Positions 6,986 to 13,756 of a stretch of DNA of 13,756 nucleotides are shown one piece after another (position 1 is the first letter of the stretch; each line of letters starts with the position of its first letter). This DNA is from Pseudomonadota bacterium. Lineage in GTDB: Bacteria > Pseudomonadota > Alphaproteobacteria > Rhizobiales > Rhizobiaceae. The stretch spans positions 1 through 13,756 of the forward strand of contig JAEYXI010000022.1 in NCBI GenBank assembly GCA_023428515.1, in the 5' to 3' direction. Position numbers and translations under genes: made by a program. The notes under the pieces are model-generated. The model was not told where the DNA came from. It saw only the letters and a list, made by a program, of their open reading frames with translations, and searched no databases.

Positions 6986-7717
6986 TCAATGGCCATCCTC
7001 GGGCAGCGAAAAGATATAGCCTTCGCCGCGCACCGTGCGCAGGAATTTCGGGTTCGAGGGGTCGTCCTCGATCTTCTTCCTCAGCCGCATGATGCGAATG
7101 TCGACGGCGCGCGAGGATTCCGGGTCCTCGTTGAAGCCGATCGCGTCGGAGATGGTCGCGCGGCTGAGCAGCCGGTTCGAGCGGGTCAGGAACACCTCCA
7201 GCACGTCGAATTCGCTCTTGGCGAGATCGAGGATCGAGCCGCCGCGCCCCGTGACCATGCGGCCGTCGAGGTCGGCGCGGAAATCGCCGAAGCTAACGAT
7301 GCGCCGATCGGCTTCGGCCGGCTTGCCGGCGGAAGCCGGCATCTCGGACGGTTTCGGCACGCGGCGCAGCACGCTGCGCACCCTGGCCAGCAGCTCGCGC
7401 AGCTCGTATGGCTTGACGATGTAGTCGTCGGCGCCGAGCTCCAGGCCGACGATGCGGTCGATCGCCGAGCCTGCCGCCGTCGCATAGATGATGCCAACCG
7501 GCGCCTGCGTGCGCAGCCAGCGGCCGAGCGACAGGCCGTCCTCGCCGGGCATGGCGATATCAAGGATGGCGAGGTGGAAGGCTTCCGTCTTGACCAGTTC
7601 GCGCATGGCGTCGGCATTTTCGGCCGTGACCACGTCGTAGCCGTTGGCGCCGAGATACTCGGCGACCGCGTCCCTGAGGTCGGGTTCGTCCTCGACAATT
7701 GCGATCCGTGTGGGCAC
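6986..7717 (-). CDS. OmpR/PhoB-family response regulator
   Basis: 243 residues from the preferred GTG start. Receiver residues 1-120: acidic pocket E9-D10, phospho-acceptor D53 in LAILDIAMPGEDG, T80, and K102 in DDYIVKP, all intact. A winged-helix DNA-binding domain follows at about 140-240, ending RTVRGEGYIFSLP as in OmpR-type regulators. The frame is open back to an ATG at 7789 (267 residues), but the added residues are not receiver-like; the GTG at 7717 has GGAGG 10 bases upstream and puts the first beta strand (RIAIVEDE) at the N-terminus, so I chose it. Next on the same strand is the hybrid kinase, giving a regulator-kinase operon. Divergent from an atypical OmpR-like regulator. Its targets are unknown. 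Confidence 0.9.
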   Translation of the reverse strand: MPTRIAIVEDEPDLRDAVAEYLGANGYDVVTAENADAMRELVKTEAFHLAILDIAMPGEDGLSLGRWLRTQAPVGIIYATAAGSAIDRIVGLELGADDYIVKPYELRELLARVRSVLRRVPKPSEMPASAGKPAEADRRIVSFGDFRADLDGRMVTGRGGSILDLAKSEFDVLEVFLTRSNRLLSRATISDAIGFNEDPESSRAVDIRIMRLRKKIEDDPSNPKFLRTVRGEGYIFSLPEDGH

Positions 7718-7823
7718 GGAAATCACGCCTCCGCTATTGGCGGAAAGTAGATTGGGTATAAACATGATGTCCAGCCTTGATTTGGGCATTCACTGACGTG
7801 GTCGAGAGGTACGGTTTCACAGC
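7718..7823. promoter_or_regulatory. Divergent regulatory region between two response regulator genes
   Basis: About 106 bp separate the divergent regulator genes. It contains TATAAA at 7757-7762 on the plus strand without a well-placed -35 partner. At 7730-7744 an inverted repeat TCCGC-TATTG-GCGGA overlaps the complement of the GGAGG ribosome site (7728-7732) of the minus-strand regulator, so its mRNA could hide that site in a hairpin. Autoregulation by one or both regulators is plausible but not shown. Confidence 0.35.
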
Positions 7824-8522
7824 ATGGCAAGGCCGGTTATCGCGCTCATCTGTCTGTCGCAGGATCCTGACGACAGCCTTGCCGACTATCTCGAACGCCG
7901 CGGCTACGAGGTGCGCGAGGCGGCCGAGGATTGGATGGCCGAGTCGCTGCTTTCGGCCGGTGGCGTCGACGTCGCCCTGATCGGCGACAGATTTTCCGCC
8001 AGCCAGGGCTTCGACCTTCTGCGGCGCCACGCGGGGGAGGGCGGCCCGAGCTTCGTCATGGTGTCGGCCCGTGCCGATCTCATCGAGAAGGTTCTGGCGC
8101 TGGAACTGGGCGCTGCCGACATCGTGGCGGGCCCGGTCGAGTGGCGCGAACTCGCCGCGCGCATCGGCGGTATCGTCGGGCGCCGCGGCAAGAGCCAGCG
8201 CGAACTCCTCGTGCTGGAGAACGCGACCGTAGACCTCAAGGCCGCGCTGGTGATGCACCGGTCGGGCAGCGAGGAACAGCTTTCGCCCGGTCAGGTCGCC
8301 CTGCTCAGGCTGTTCCTCGCCAATCCGCGCAAGGTGCTGACCCGCGACGACATCATGGCCGCCGCGCCGGCCGAAAGCGCGGAAGCCTTCGACCGGTCGA
8401 TCGATTCCCGCATCGTGCGCCTCAGGCGCAAGCTCGACACGGAAAGCATCGCGACCATACGCGGCGCCGGCTATCGCTTCGATCCGCCCCGGTCCGCATG
8501 GGACTCGTCGGGCCAGAGCTGA
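7824..8522 (+). CDS. Atypical OmpR-like transcriptional regulator with degenerate receiver
   Basis: 232 residues. The N-terminal ~115 residues have the length and strand pattern of a receiver, but the signature is eroded: where the phospho-Asp is expected the sequence reads ALIGDRFSASQG, giving G54 (with D55 one place off), the conserved Thr is S81, and the conserved Lys is replaced by G103 in VAGPVEW. The C-terminal part (about 130-225) is an OmpR-type winged helix with RIVRLRRKLDT and IRGAGYRF intact. It therefore probably binds DNA but is unlikely to be switched by standard phosphorylation. The ATG at 7824 has a distant AGAGG (7805-7809), so translation may be modest. It is divergent from an intact regulator/hybrid-kinase operon and could share its target genes or compete at promoters; this is inferred from position only. 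Confidence 0.85.
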   Translation: MARPVIALICLSQDPDDSLADYLERRGYEVREAAEDWMAESLLSAGGVDVALIGDRFSASQGFDLLRRHAGEGGPSFVMVSARADLIEKVLALELGAADIVAGPVEWRELAARIGGIVGRRGKSQRELLVLENATVDLKAALVMHRSGSEEQLSPGQVALLRLFLANPRKVLTRDDIMAAAPAESAEAFDRSIDSRIVRLRRKLDTESIATIRGAGYRFDPPRSAWDSSGQS

Positions 8523-8545
8523 AGCCTGGCTGGCGTACACTTCCG

Positions 8546-8725
8546 TTAACGCACTTCTGCGTCTGGCGACGCTACCGAAGCGACCAGCACTGGTCGATGC
8601 GCCGGGTCGGCGCGGGTGCCGTCCTTCACCAAGGCGACCGTGACGCCCGCGACGATCAGCAGGCCTTGCGTGTAAAGCAGCGCCGACAGGGCCGCGGATG
8701 CGAATTTCGAGTTTTTCCCGTTCAT
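8546..8725 (-). CDS. Small hypothetical membrane protein
   Basis: 59-residue reading frame: a short basic start (MNGKNSKF), one hydrophobic span at about residues 9-33 (ALSALLYTQGLLIVAGVTVALV), then a polar tail with Asp, Arg and Pro. Codons have the GC-rich third positions of neighbouring genes, which favours a real gene. The frame remains open upstream to 8941, but the upstream part has no membrane or domain character. Only a weak GGAT is found before the ATG at 8725. It faces tail-to-tail with the atypical regulator gene, 23 bases apart. No family recognised. Confidence 0.45.
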   Translation of the reverse strand: MNGKNSKFASAALSALLYTQGLLIVAGVTVALVKDGTRADPAHRPVLVASVASPDAEVR

Positions 8726-8791
8726 GGCGGTGATCCGGATTCGGTTGTAGCGGGGTCGAGGCGTGCCACGCTGCGTAGCGGGCTCGCTCTC

Positions 8792-8807
8792 CATAAGGCG
8801 CTTTATG
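8792..8807. repeat. Near-perfect 16-bp palindrome
   Basis: CATAAGGCGCTTTATG pairs at seven of eight positions and lies in the 336-bp non-coding stretch (8726-9061) upstream of both the small minus-strand membrane protein and the plus-strand barrel-protein gene. A dimeric regulator site is possible; no match to a known operator was recognised. Confidence 0.35.
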
Positions 8808-8955
8808 ACGGATCGCTGTATCGGCGCGATGCCGCTTCCCGGAAACGGATGTTTCGGAATTGTTACGCGGTTCCGGCGGGAGTGGTGCGGCGTAGATAGC
8901 GCCCGCGCATGTCTGCCAATACTGTACCGGCCACACTGCAATTGTGCAGCGAATT

Positions 8956-8971
8956 CAGGTTAATAAACCTG
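8956..8971. promoter_or_regulatory. Palindromic candidate operator upstream of TPR/barrel gene
   Basis: CAGGTT-AATA-AACCTG is a perfect 6-bp inverted repeat with a 4-base centre. It lies 16 bases before the candidate -35 element of the barrel-protein gene, a typical position for an activator or OmpR-type regulator site. Confidence 0.4.
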
Positions 8972-8987
8972 TTGCCAGCTAGGAAAG

Positions 8988-9016
8988 TTGACTCATTTTG
9001 TTTGACAGCTCATAAG
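8988..9016 (+). promoter_or_regulatory. Candidate sigma-70-type promoter for the barrel/FecR operon
   Basis: TTGACT (8988-8993) and CATAAG (9011-9016) are spaced by 17 bases in an AT-rich stretch. Transcription would begin near 9023, leaving a leader of about 40 bases before the GTG start. A second TTGACA at 9002-9007 lacks a well-spaced -10 (TATATA at 9030 is 22 bases away). Confidence 0.5.
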
Positions 9017-9061
9017 TTACCTAAGGGAATATATAAGTAAAGCCACCCTTGGGGGGATGCG

Positions 9062-10441
9062 GTGCTCAAAGCGGTCCGCATTGCTGTACTGGTTGTGGCC
9101 GGGTTTGCGGCCACCCATGCCTTTGCACAGACTAAACCGACGGTGGCGCCAAAGCGTGTCGTGCCGGCGCAGGTCGATGGCGCAGGCCTGCAGCAAGCCC
9201 AGGCGCGTCGCGAAGTCCTGTTTCAGGCGATGCTGAAGAAACCCGACGACCTCGACGTCGCCTTCGAATACGCGGCGCTCTCAGTCAAGGTCGGCGACAT
9301 CGAGGCGGCGATCAGCACGCTGGAACGCATGTTGATCTTCGCGCCCGGCCTGCCGCGGCTGCAGCTCGAACTCGGCGTCCTCTATTACAGGCTGGCCGCC
9401 TACGAGACGGCGCGCGGCTATTTCGAGGCTGCCATCCAGGGGCCGGAGGTTCCGCCGGAGGTGCGCGGCAAGGTCGAGCAGTTCCTCGCCGGCATCGACC
9501 AGGCTCAGGACCCGACACGCTTCACCGGCCAGGTCCGCGCCGGCATCCGCTACCAGACCAACGCCAACCGGGCGCCGGTGGATTCCATCATCATCCTGGA
9601 CGGGCTGCCCTTCACGCTAAACGCCGACGCGCTGGGTTCGCCTGATGGCAACGTCTATGCGACCGGCGTCTTCCACTGGTCGCACGATCTCGAATCGCAA
9701 GGCGATACGCTGGAGGTCGACCTCCTGACCTATGGCTCGAAACAGTTCGAGCTCGATGAACTCGACGTCGCGCTTGCCGAGCTTACCGTCGGCCCCGCCT
9801 TCGACATGGGCCGTTTCGGCATCGACAATGCCGCGCTCGGCATCTACGGCATCGGCTCCGGCGTCTACCTAGGCGACGACTTCTACTCGGCGGGCATAGG
9901 CGCCGGCACGCGCTTCGTCATCCGGCCGAACCCGGCGACCTACCTGATGGCGTCCCTGGAATACCGCCACAAGGACTATCACGATAGCGAGAGTTCGCCG
10001 ACCGCCAGCCTGCGCGACGGCGACGAGCTCAGGACCTTCGGCACGGCGACCTACATCCTCTCGCCGAGCACGGTCCTCTACGGCAACGCCTATTTGCAGC
10101 GCGTGTGGGCCGACGCCGACTACCTCTCCTATCTCGAAGCCGGCTTCACTGTTGGCCCGCGTTATTCGTTCGCCTCGCCGATCGACAGCTCGAAGCCTGC
10201 CTGGACAGTCGCGCTGAACACCGGCGCGCTGTTCCGCGACTTCGACGACCCCGACCCGATGATCAATCCGGATGAGGCCGAGCGAGACTGGGAAGCCTTC
10301 ATCGGCGGCGGGCTGACCATACCGGTCAGGCCTGATGTCGCGCTCATCACGGAGCTTGAATACCGCTACGTCGATTCGAACTACGACACGCGCAAATACG
10401 ACAACTTCTCGATCTCGCTCAGCGTCGCGAAGAGTTTTTGA
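9062..10441 (+). CDS. TPR plus outer-membrane beta-barrel protein, Slam-like (type XI secretion translocator candidate)
   Basis: 459 residues. Residues 1-22 form a signal peptide with cleavage at AFA|Q. Residues about 40-150 are helical with TPR character (AALSVKVGDIEAAISTLERML, then LGVLYYRLAAYETARGYFEAA). From F154 to the end the sequence alternates as membrane beta strands, starting GQVRAGIRYQTNAN and closing with a terminal Phe (SVAKSF), the usual outer-membrane barrel ending. TPR domain followed by a ~300-residue barrel at ~460-490 residues is the architecture of Slam (surface lipoprotein assembly modulator, DUF560), which moves TbpB-like proteins across the outer membrane. The GTG start has GGGGGG five bases upstream. 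Only 11 bases separate it from the FecR/TbpB-like gene, its likely cargo. Slam membership is my inference from architecture and partner; another TPR-barrel exporter is possible. Confidence 0.75.
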   Translation: MLKAVRIAVLVVAGFAATHAFAQTKPTVAPKRVVPAQVDGAGLQQAQARREVLFQAMLKKPDDLDVAFEYAALSVKVGDIEAAISTLERMLIFAPGLPRLQLELGVLYYRLAAYETARGYFEAAIQGPEVPPEVRGKVEQFLAGIDQAQDPTRFTGQVRAGIRYQTNANRAPVDSIIILDGLPFTLNADALGSPDGNVYATGVFHWSHDLESQGDTLEVDLLTYGSKQFELDELDVALAELTVGPAFDMGRFGIDNAALGIYGIGSGVYLGDDFYSAGIGAGTRFVIRPNPATYLMASLEYRHKDYHDSESSPTASLRDGDELRTFGTATYILSPSTVLYGNAYLQRVWADADYLSYLEAGFTVGPRYSFASPIDSSKPAWTVALNTGALFRDFDDPDPMINPDEAERDWEAFIGGGLTIPVRPDVALITELEYRYVDSNYDTRKYDNFSISLSVAKSF

Positions 10442-10452
10442 AAGTGACACCG

Positions 10453-13431
10453 ATGAAACCGATCGCCAGCGTCACGCTACTCAAAGCCGCCCTTCTCACA
10501 GGCGTCGCAGCGGTCGCCCTGTCGTCCATTGCGCTACAGGCGCACGCGGAGGTCGGCGTCGCGGCGGCCGTCAATGTCGATGCCAAGGGGAAGCCGCCCG
10601 GCGCCCAGCCGCGCGTCATCACGCTCGGCTCCAACGTCGTCTTCAACGAGGAAATCACCACCGACTCGGTGGGCCTGGTGCAGATCCTGCTGCTCGACGG
10701 CACGACCTTCACCGTCGGGCCGAACAGCCAGCTTACGATCGACGAGTTCGTCTACAATCCCAACACGGGCGACGCCAAGGTCGTGGCCTCGCTGACCAAG
10801 GGCGTGTTCCGCTTCGTCGGCGCGCGCACCAGCCAGACGGAAGGCGGCGCGACGGTGAAGACGCCGGTCGGCACGATCGGCATACGCGGCGCTGTGACCA
10901 ACATCTCCTACGACCCCGCCAGCGGACAATCGACCGCCGCGCTGGTCGCCGGCAACAAACTCACCATCGTCGACGGCGACGGTACCCAGCGCATCGTCTA
11001 CGAGACCGGCTACACGGCCGTCATCAGCAAGGATGCCGGCGGCGGCACAACCACCACCGTCCGCAAATCGACCAAGGAGGAGGCCGGCCTCATCCAGAGG
11101 CAGCTGTCGAGCAAACCGGGTCAGAACGGCGGCAATGCCGGCGCGCCACCAAGCGACGAGCAGGCCGAGCAGGTCAGCCAGACCAACTCGGGGCTGCCGA
11201 CCATCATGGATGTTCCGGGTTCGACGAGGCCGGTGGAATTGGCCGAGCAGATCGACGAGGTCATCAATGACAAGACGCAGGACGACATCAATCAGGACAT
11301 CGCCAACGAGGAGCAGCAACCGCAACCGAACGCCAGGCTGCTCACCGCGCCGGCGGGCGGGTATGTCGTCGATCCCGTCAACGGCGGCGATCCGCAGAAT
11401 CCGATTCAGAATCCGGGGGATCGGGGTCTGGTGGGCTCCACGCCCGACAGTGACCAAGGCCTTTTGCTGACCGCCGCGAACGGCAGGCTGGCGACCGGCA
11501 ACGGCTCCCTCGACCTTCCGGATTATTCCGGCAATACCGGCGATCAGGGTGATTTCGAAGGCGACGAAACCTATCCACAACTCGACCGGATATCGATCGG
11601 AAACCATGTCGAGGACCAGCAGGCGAGCTATCTGGGCAACGCGCTTGCCGGCTACGCCTATGCAGGACGCGGCGATTTCGTAGCCTATCTCCTCGGCGTC
11701 AACGGTGATCCCACCCAGCCGGTCTACGTCATCTACGGAACGCCGACGACGCCAGCGCAACTGGAACAATTCACCGACAGCGACGTCAAGATCCGCGAAT
11801 ACGCGCTGACCCCGGATCCCATAACCCCGGTGGAGCAGTTTGGCATACCGACCGTGCCGTTCTTCCGGGACGACGCCTATGGCGGTGTCAACGCGTTCTA
11901 TGATCCGGATGGGGAGCTTGGGCCTATGGAGCCAATGTTGGCTCTAAGCTCCACCAATCTCTTCCTCGTCGAGGACGAGGGCGGGGACGTCAGGAAATAT
12001 CAGTCGTGGATACACATCACCGGCGAGGGCGCGAACCAGAAGAGTGCAGCGTTCCTTTACGCCGGTGGAATGTTCGAAGGAGAAGACGGAAACCTGCAGA
12101 TGGGTGGCGGACGGCGCGGCACGTTCCGTGCAAACGCCTATGAAGGGCCGGTCAATATGCGTGGCGGCATCAACACGATCGCCGGCGCTACGGGCGAGCA
12201 CTTCTTCGGTGCCAACGCCGACAATTTCGTCATTGGCACGTCGCTCGATCCGGCGGATGGGTTCACCGATGCGCCGCTCGATTTCAACGAGGTGTTCACC
12301 GGCGACCCGGCCGATGGGTATCTCGGTGACGGTTCGCCGTTTTCCACCACCCACGTGGCAAGCCTCATCGGCGAAAAGGCCATCACCGAATACGGGCAGC
12401 CCGGCCAGCCGACGCGCACGACGCGCGAGGTCACCGGCTTTATCGCTGGTCTGGGCGAGGCATTTGTCGGCGAGGGTGTCTACGAGAAGGAGGCTCCCTA
12501 CGTCCTCGGGGGCGGCGCGCCGAATTTTCAGCTCAGCCTCGATGCCGATACGAATCAGGTGCGGGCGCGAGCCGAGGTCTTCGATGTCCTCGATCAGAAC
12601 GCCGTGGTCGATTCCCTGCTGATCCGCTTTGGCCCGCATCAAGGCGAAAGTGGAGGCAACGCCTTCGTCGACGACGAGATTTTCGGTGCACAGAAGAACA
12701 ATGGAGCCGGGAACACGAGGCTGCGCACCGACAATGGCGCGGACTTGGCGCATACAGGTTCCTTCTCGCCAGGGAGTTATATGATCTCCGGCCGTGCCAA
12801 TCCGATCGACGGCTATCAGCATTTGGAAGGCTGCGAGACCTGCGATTTCATCGATTGGGGCTGGTGGGGCACCCGGGTTGAAACCGACGCCAATCCCGAC
12901 GCGGGCGTCTCCAACGAACGCCAGGATTTTGTCCATATGGGCACTTGGGTGGCGGGCAAGATCAGTTCCGAAGCCGAGATCGAGGACATCGTCGACGGCT
13001 CGACAGACATACCTTTTGGCGCGACGGTTTATTACTCGGGCACGGTCATGGGCAACGTGGCGCTTCAAACGGAAGGAGGTACCGCCCAGTACATCGCCAC
13101 CGGTGACATCAACGCCAGCTACAATTTCAACAACCGGAGCGGCGGCGTAAACATCGTCAAATTCGACAACAACGTGAATCTGAGTGGGGCGCTCGGCGAA
13201 ACCGATTCGCTTAACTCGGCACTTATCGGCGGCGCGCTGACCGGTAACAACGTTTACACGGCGAATCCATATGACAACTTGAGCGGCAGCTTTAGCGGCG
13301 CCTTCGTCAATAACCCGGCAGCGACATCCGGCCCGAATGTCGCGGCGGGTATGATCGGCAATTTTTCGTTCAAAGGAACGGATGTCTCGGCTAGCGGCAC
13401 CACTGCGGCGGTGGCCACTGGTATCGACTGA
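10453..13431 (+). CDS. Large exported FecR-domain protein with TbpB-like C-terminal barrel (candidate Slam cargo)
   Basis: 992 residues from ATG 10453. A signal peptide ends near QAHA|EVG, with no lipobox Cys. A FecR domain spans about 54-200 (VITLGSNVVFNEEITTD, LLLDGTTFTVGPNS, TPVGTIGIRGAVTNI). A Gln/Asn/Glu-rich linker (about 210-370) and a long Gly-rich middle part follow. The only two cysteines I found form C794-E-T-C797, followed by DFIDWGWWG. Residues about 857-992 are Gly/Ser/Asn-rich alternating strands (YYSGTVMGNV, GDINASYNFNNRSGG, FSGAFVNNPAA, GNFSFKGTDVSASGT) resembling the TbpB-type 8-strand barrel of Slam substrates. GAAAG 8 bases before ATG supports that start; GTG 10444 and TTG 10438 are alternatives. 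No transmembrane helix and no sigma factor nearby, so it is not a classical FecR anti-sigma protein. I infer a secreted or surface protein delivered by the adjacent barrel protein; its ligand is unknown. Confidence 0.82.
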   Translation: MKPIASVTLLKAALLTGVAAVALSSIALQAHAEVGVAAAVNVDAKGKPPGAQPRVITLGSNVVFNEEITTDSVGLVQILLLDGTTFTVGPNSQLTIDEFVYNPNTGDAKVVASLTKGVFRFVGARTSQTEGGATVKTPVGTIGIRGAVTNISYDPASGQSTAALVAGNKLTIVDGDGTQRIVYETGYTAVISKDAGGGTTTTVRKSTKEEAGLIQRQLSSKPGQNGGNAGAPPSDEQAEQVSQTNSGLPTIMDVPGSTRPVELAEQIDEVINDKTQDDINQDIANEEQQPQPNARLLTAPAGGYVVDPVNGGDPQNPIQNPGDRGLVGSTPDSDQGLLLTAANGRLATGNGSLDLPDYSGNTGDQGDFEGDETYPQLDRISIGNHVEDQQASYLGNALAGYAYAGRGDFVAYLLGVNGDPTQPVYVIYGTPTTPAQLEQFTDSDVKIREYALTPDPITPVEQFGIPTVPFFRDDAYGGVNAFYDPDGELGPMEPMLALSSTNLFLVEDEGGDVRKYQSWIHITGEGANQKSAAFLYAGGMFEGEDGNLQMGGGRRGTFRANAYEGPVNMRGGINTIAGATGEHFFGANADNFVIGTSLDPADGFTDAPLDFNEVFTGDPADGYLGDGSPFSTTHVASLIGEKAITEYGQPGQPTRTTREVTGFIAGLGEAFVGEGVYEKEAPYVLGGGAPNFQLSLDADTNQVRARAEVFDVLDQNAVVDSLLIRFGPHQGESGGNAFVDDEIFGAQKNNGAGNTRLRTDNGADLAHTGSFSPGSYMISGRANPIDGYQHLEGCETCDFIDWGWWGTRVETDANPDAGVSNERQDFVHMGTWVAGKISSEAEIEDIVDGSTDIPFGATVYYSGTVMGNVALQTEGGTAQYIATGDINASYNFNNRSGGVNIVKFDNNVNLSGALGETDSLNSALIGGALTGNNVYTANPYDNLSGSFSGAFVNNPAATSGPNVAAGMIGNFSFKGTDVSASGTTAAVATGID

Positions 13432-13756
13432 TGAGGCAGCCGAGAAGGTTGGGAAGACTTGCATCTCACGAGTCGTCCGCCTGACCGACGGAGGGGCAGG
13501 GAGCAACTGAGCAAATGTGTTCCGGTGCTTGCTCTGTCCAAGCCATTGGAATTGAGCAACGTCCACTTTGGCCGCGCATAAAAAATCTCCCATTTTAATC
13601 CCCACCCCTCGCACCACCCGCATAATCCACCTCGCTCCTTCTGCGGGAACGCCGGTCGCGACGGTGGTCAGGTGGGGAGGAGACGGCGCCTCCGGTGGTT
13701 GGCTAACGTGGCCGCTGCCCGGGGAGGCCGCGTCCAAGGGTTCCCCTGCCGCTACT
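13432..13756. other. Intergenic region without supported genes
   Basis: No reading frame here has domain character or a convincing ribosome site. A weak TCGTC/GACGG stem follows the FecR gene but has no T-run. A GGAGG/CCTCC repeat lies around 13676-13697, and there is an A/T-rich patch at 13579-13600. I see nothing that identifies a terminator, RNA gene or start of a further gene. Confidence 0.5.

Noticed and set aside
8838..8866. EcfG-like promoter GGAAA-N16-GTT near 8840
   Set aside because: The match is weak, about 200 bases from the next plus-strand gene, and embedded in a local GAAAC/GTTTC repeat.
7734..8936. 400-codon minus-strand open frame across the atypical regulator
   Set aside because: Low-complexity basic translation opposite a gene with a clear winged helix.
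10438..10440. TTG start for the large FecR protein
   Set aside because: It overlaps the upstream stop with its purine-rich site too close; the ATG at 10453 leads straight into the signal peptide with better spacing.
10534..11769. 411-codon minus-strand open frame opposite the FecR domain
   Set aside because: Antisense shadow; the plus frame has a signal peptide and FecR motifs.
12832..12846. c-type heme site
   Set aside because: The motif is CETCD, not CxxCH, so covalent heme attachment is not expected.
11944..13737. Nearly 600-codon minus-strand open frame opposite the FecR gene
   Set aside because: No domain or signal features, and it spans the stop and downstream gap of a gene with clear domains; GC-rich antisense frames of this length are common.
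1..13756. CRISPR arrays, tRNA/rRNA genes, insertion sequences
   Set aside because: No regularly spaced repeats, no cloverleaf or rRNA-like sequence, and no transposase or terminal repeats were seen on either strand.

Overview
The window looks like chromosomal DNA from a high-GC alphaproteobacterium, probably of the order Hyphomicrobiales (Mesorhizobium/Phyllobacteriaceae-like). This rests on the GC-rich third codon positions, a rhizobial-type phosphonate monoester hydrolase/sulfatase, small GNAT-like proteins and OmpR-type regulators. The assignment is by eye, with no database search. No RNA genes, insertion sequences, CRISPR arrays or prophage genes were seen.

Left part (1-4027): a minus-strand sulfatase-superfamily hydrolase, cut by the left edge, is divergent from a plus-strand cluster. 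That cluster holds a two-domain VOC ring-cleaving dioxygenase (MhqO-like), an alpha/beta hydrolase (MhqD-like) and two tandem small GNAT-type acetyltransferases. The dioxygenase/hydrolase pair is reminiscent of quinone-detoxification operons. A perfect 12-bp inverted repeat lies between those two genes, and the hydrolase stop overlaps the start of the first acetyltransferase.

Middle part (4028-8725): a small single-span membrane protein ends at a strong intrinsic terminator. A minus-strand OmpR-family response regulator and hybrid histidine kinase (GAF-PAS-HisKA-HATPase-REC) follow. Divergent from that operon is a second OmpR-like regulator whose receiver has lost key phosphorylation residues. 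A small minus-strand membrane protein comes next.

Right part (8726-13756): after a promoter-containing intergenic region there are two closely spaced plus-strand genes. The first encodes an exported protein with N-terminal TPRs and a C-terminal outer-membrane barrel, the architecture of Slam proteins (type XI secretion). The second encodes a ~990-residue exported protein with an N-terminal FecR domain, a long middle region with a lone CxxC followed by an aromatic WGWWG motif, and a C-terminal Gly/Asn/Ser-rich domain resembling the TbpB-type barrel found in Slam substrates. I read this pair as a candidate translocator plus cargo, and it is the most interesting system in the window. The neighbouring two-component genes may control it, but that is inferred only from proximity. 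The last ~325 bases hold no gene I can support.
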